A model generated the notes under the pieces. It was not told the origin of the DNA and did not search any database. It was given only the letters and a program-made list of their open reading frames with translations. Position numbers and translations under genes: made by a program. Below are positions 6,135-8,001 of a DNA stretch of 8,001 nt, piece after piece. The stretch spans positions 1-8,001 of the forward strand of contig JAJYTL010000141.1 in the NCBI GenBank assembly GCA_021793055.1, written 5' to 3'. The stretch comes from Pseudomonadota bacterium. Its GTDB lineage: Bacteria; Pseudomonadota; Alphaproteobacteria; Ferrovibrionales; Ferrovibrionaceae. The stretch's first letter is position 1, and each line of letters begins with the position of its first letter.

Positions 6135-7004
6135 TCAGTGCGCGAGCAACAGCGGCAGGCGGCTTACGCTCACGATGTGGCGCGTGGCGCCACCGAACAG
6201 CATCTCCCGCCACGGCGAATGGCCATAGCCGCCCATGACGAGGAGGTCCGCGCCTTGCTCGCGCGCGGCGGCGAGCAACAGGTCGCCGGCGCCCGCGCGT
6301 TCGATCTTGTAGACCGAGTGGACCTTGGCCGCGATGCCGTACCAGCCGAGATGGGCGGCGAGGGCCTCCGCCTTGGTGTCGCCGAGCGTGAGCAGATGCA
6401 CCTCGTTCGCCGCCGCGAGGAAGGGCAAGGCGGCGCCGAGCGCGGCGGCGGATTGCGCCGAATCGTTCCACGCCAGTGCGATCGACTTGCCGATGGTCTC
6501 CGGCTTCTTTTCCGGGGTGATCAGGATCGGCCGGCCGGTCGCGAGGAGCGCCGCCTCGATCGCATCCGAATGGGGCTCGTCGATCACCCGTCCCGACCGG
6601 CCAAGAACCACGAGATCGAACATGCGGGCGCGCGAGACCAGATTGTCGGTGCCCCTGCCGACCTCGACCCGCCAAGCGGCGGAGGCGGTCTGCAGCAGCG
6701 CCGGATCCTTCGCCGGGGGCGTCTCCCGGATCGGCAACTGGTGGCGCTTCACCGCCGTCTCGAACATGTTTTTCGCCCGTTGCGTCGCCTCGGCTTCGGC
6801 CTGGACCGCGGCCTCGATGGCGAGCCCTGCCTGCGGCGAGCCGATATCGTCGACGCCGACGGCGATCATCAGCCGCGGGTCGATCTGTACGCGAAGCCCC
6901 TCAACATGGGCCTTGAAGCGGGAGGCGAGGTCGCAGGCCAGATCAACCGTGCCCGCGCTCGCGCTGCCACCGCTTACGGCTGCAATGATCGTCCGAATGG
7001 ACAT
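6135..7004 (-). CDS. Universal stress protein, tandem UspA domains
   Basis: This is a cytoplasmic universal stress protein with two fused Usp folds, at about 1-165 and 172-288, in 289 residues. The first domain has MSIRTIIAAVSGGSASAGTV and FDLVVLGRSG. The second has GADLLVMGGYGHSPWREMLF followed by GGATRHIV, close to the ATP-binding pattern G-2x-G-9x-G-S/T (G258, G261, G271), but with G272 where Ser/Thr is usual. The first domain's motif is degenerate, so only the second half may bind nucleotide. ATG (complement of 7002-7004) has GGGAGA 7 nt upstream. Upstream lie TGTAAT (complement of 7041-7046) as a possible -10 and an FNR/FixK box at 7066-7079. This suggests induction at low oxygen, as is common for usp genes in FNR/FixK regulons. 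The biochemical role is unknown. Confidence 0.9.
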   Translation of the reverse strand: MSIRTIIAAVSGGSASAGTVDLACDLASRFKAHVEGLRVQIDPRLMIAVGVDDIGSPQAGLAIEAAVQAEAEATQRAKNMFETAVKRHQLPIRETPPAKDPALLQTASAAWRVEVGRGTDNLVSRARMFDLVVLGRSGRVIDEPHSDAIEAALLATGRPILITPEKKPETIGKSIALAWNDSAQSAAALGAALPFLAAANEVHLLTLGDTKAEALAAHLGWYGIAAKVHSVYKIERAGAGDLLLAAAREQGADLLVMGGYGHSPWREMLFGGATRHIVSVSRLPLLLAH

Positions 7005-7040
7005 GATTTATTCTCCCGACAGCCAGTTAACGGCCAAAGC

Positions 7041-7046
7041 ATTACA
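7041..7046 (-). promoter_or_regulatory. Possible -10 element of the usp gene
   Basis: TGTAAT on the minus strand lies 37 nt upstream of the usp ATG and 19 nt downstream of the FNR/FixK box edge. A classical class II FNR promoter would have about 22 nt there, so the fit is near but not exact. Confidence 0.4.
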
Positions 7047-7065
7047 CGGGGCCGGTCCCCCGACA

Positions 7066-7079
7066 TTGAGTTGAATCAA
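7066..7079. promoter_or_regulatory. FNR/FixK box between usp and receiver genes
   Basis: TTGAGTTGAATCAA matches TTGAT-N4-ATCAA at 9 of 10 defined positions, and matches the looser TTGA-N6-TCAA fully. Its centre is about 69 nt upstream of the usp ATG. The E-x-x-S-R helix of the FixK-like protein encoded at 4995-5834 fits this site. It may also act on the divergent receiver gene, where TATTTA at 7133-7138 would place it near -72 (a class I distance). Confidence 0.65.
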
Positions 7080-7194
7080 TCTTCAGGGGTTGGCGGCGCC
7101 GGCCCCGGCCGTAGCCCCTAAGGACACTCCCTTATTTAACTCTTTCAAAGCCGACCTTATCCTCACATCAAGTAATGGCAATTGGCAGGACAGC

Positions 7195-7704
7195 ATGGCG
7201 TGTCCGAGCGAAAAGAAACGGCAGGATGAGCGGGCCTCACAGCATGTTCGGATCGTAAATATGGAGTTATCGCCTCATGAAACCGTTCTGCTCGTTGACG
7301 ACGATGCGGCTGTGCGCGACTCGATCAAGGTCCTGCTCGAACTGCATGGCTTCAAGGTAGTGGAATTCCACGCGGCGGATGCGCTTCTGGCAGATTACGC
7401 GATCCTCCCCTACAGCTGCCTGGTCGCCGACGTGGAAATGCCGACGATCGGCGGCGTCGAGCTTTTGGGCCGGCTTGCCGATGACGGGAAACGTCTTCCG
7501 GCGGTTCTCATCACCGGGCGCATCGATGAGCGGGTTCGGCGTCTTGCCAGCAAGGCGGGTGCCTTTGCGTTGATCGAGAAGCCGTTCGACAGCGCTGTCC
7601 TGGTCGATGCCGTGCGCCGGGCATTGAATGCCGCCGGACTTGATCCCGAGGGCGAGACGGCGAGCGACGCAGGCGGCCTGCACGCGCCGCCGCCGAAAGC
7701 CTGA
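7195..7704 (+). CDS. Single-domain response regulator, FixJ-like receiver
   Basis: This is a phosphoryl-accepting CheY-type receiver without any output domain. With the ATG at 7195 it has 169 residues. The acidic pocket is DDD (35-37), the phospho-acceptor is D79 (LVADVEMP), the switch threonine is T107 (VLITGR) and the conserved lysine is K129 in EKPF. The ETVLLVDDDAAVRDSI and EKPF wording is typical of the FixJ/StyR receiver branch, but the usual LuxR-type helix-turn-helix is missing. The chain ends with about 20 Gly/Ala/Pro-rich residues. AGGA lies 4 nt before ATG 7195. ATG 7261 (147 residues, beginning MELSPHET) is a real alternative with a weaker ribosome binding site, and the TTG at 7090 is unlikely. 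No histidine kinase is in the window. It could be a phosphate sink or an allosteric partner of a FixL-like kinase. Confidence 0.83.
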   Translation: MACPSEKKRQDERASQHVRIVNMELSPHETVLLVDDDAAVRDSIKVLLELHGFKVVEFHAADALLADYAILPYSCLVADVEMPTIGGVELLGRLADDGKRLPAVLITGRIDERVRRLASKAGAFALIEKPFDSAVLVDAVRRALNAAGLDPEGETASDAGGLHAPPPKA

Positions 7705-7740
7705 AAATCACGCCCGTCGCCCGCGCTCGACACGCCGCGC

Positions 7741-7770
7741 TCAGGTCTTCGGCGCTCAGATCCTCGGCGC
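7741..7770. repeat. Imperfect 15-bp tandem repeat at the convergent receiver/hydrolase ends
   Basis: TCAGGTCTTCGGCGC (7741-7755) is followed directly by TCAGATCCTCGGCGC (7756-7770), with 13 of 15 positions identical. The second copy covers the stop codon and last codons of the hydrolase gene. It may be a local duplication; no function is assigned. Confidence 0.4.
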
Positions 7771-8001
7771 CGGCGCGGCGCCCGGTCCCTCGGTCCTGAT
7801 CCAACTTTCGAGCAGCATGCGAAGCGCCGCGACGAAGGCGAGCGGTTGGTCGAGCATGACGTGGTGCTGTGCCTCGGGAACCTCGACGATCGGCGCCTCC
7901 GGGCCCATCAGGGACGACATGTAGGACGCGGTCTCGCGCGACACCAGCTTGCTCTTTTCGCCGAAGATCAGCGCCGCGCGGCAGCTTACGGCCTTGAGAT
8001 A
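7756..8001 (-). CDS. Alpha/beta hydrolase, C-terminal fragment (cut by window edge)
   Basis: Only the last 81 residues are visible: the frame enters from beyond base 8001 and stops at TGA (complement of 7756-7758). The fragment begins YLKAVSCRAALIFGEKSKLV, the strand and loop that normally precede the catalytic acid. It continues to PEAQHHVMLDQPLAFVAALR, where one of the two adjacent histidines should be the catalytic base of the Ser/Asp-His triad. The closing helix LRMLLESWI is standard for the family. The nucleophile elbow and oxyanion region are off the window, so substrate and reaction cannot be given. The GEKSK loop has no aspartate at the position where many relatives carry one, so the acid may lie elsewhere in the missing part. 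The GTG at 7944 is internal, not a start. Confidence 0.75.
   Translation of the reverse strand, partial: YLKAVSCRAALIFGEKSKLVSRETASYMSSLMGPEAPIVEVPEAQHHVMLDQPLAFVAALRMLLESWIRTEGPGAAPAPRI

Noticed and set aside
6030..7121. 363-codon plus-strand frame antisense to the usp gene
   Set aside because: The minus strand encodes a complete tandem Usp protein with motifs and a ribosome binding site. The antisense product is Arg-rich with no recognisable domain.
7756..7944. A complete 62-residue protein starting at GTG 7944
   Set aside because: The frame stays open to the window edge, and the upstream codons encode the normal hydrolase strand before the catalytic loop. It is a truncated larger gene.

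Overview
This is a GC-rich window, with GC-ended codons dominating every gene. It most likely comes from the chromosome of an alphaproteobacterium. The signs are an LptG-type lipopolysaccharide exporter (so a Gram-negative with an LPS-type outer membrane), a FixK-like Crp/FNR regulator without iron-sulfur cysteines, a FixJ-like receiver protein, and a short single-domain PilZ protein. I cannot name genus or species. I see no transposase, integrase, tRNA, rRNA, CRISPR array or phage gene, so it reads as ordinary chromosome with several small independent transcription units.

Layout. At the left edge (1-1541, +) is the C-terminal part of a glutamine-dependent asparagine synthetase, cut by the window start. 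Facing it is a 58-codon reading frame (1631-1807, -) with a strong Shine-Dalgarno and a membrane or signal segment. A gap of about 390 bp leads to lptG (2195-3289, +), standing without an adjacent lptF, followed by a PilZ protein (3371-3727, +). A perfect 13-bp tandem repeat lies between those two. An IclR-family regulator (3734-4519, -) converges on the PilZ gene with only 6 bp between them, and a perfect palindrome just upstream of it looks like its own operator.

After about 475 bp without a convincing gene comes a FixK-like Crp/FNR regulator (4995-5834, +). Converging on it is a tandem-domain universal stress protein (6135-7004, -). A single-domain FixJ-like response regulator (about 7195-7704, +) is divergent from the stress gene. 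The right edge holds the C-terminal end of an alpha/beta hydrolase (7756-8001, -).

How the genes may work together. The right half looks like an oxygen or redox-responsive patch. The FixK-like protein carries the E-x-x-S-R recognition helix that in FNR/FixK proteins reads TTGA-N6-TCAA. Exactly such a box (7066-7079) sits in the intergenic space between the usp gene and the receiver gene. The simplest model is that the FixK-like protein activates the usp gene, and perhaps the receiver gene, when oxygen is low. The left half concerns envelope functions (LPS export, c-di-GMP sensing) and amidotransfer, with no visible operon tying them together. I found no clear new multi-gene system. The most interesting items are the regulatory sites and the small unlisted reading frame.
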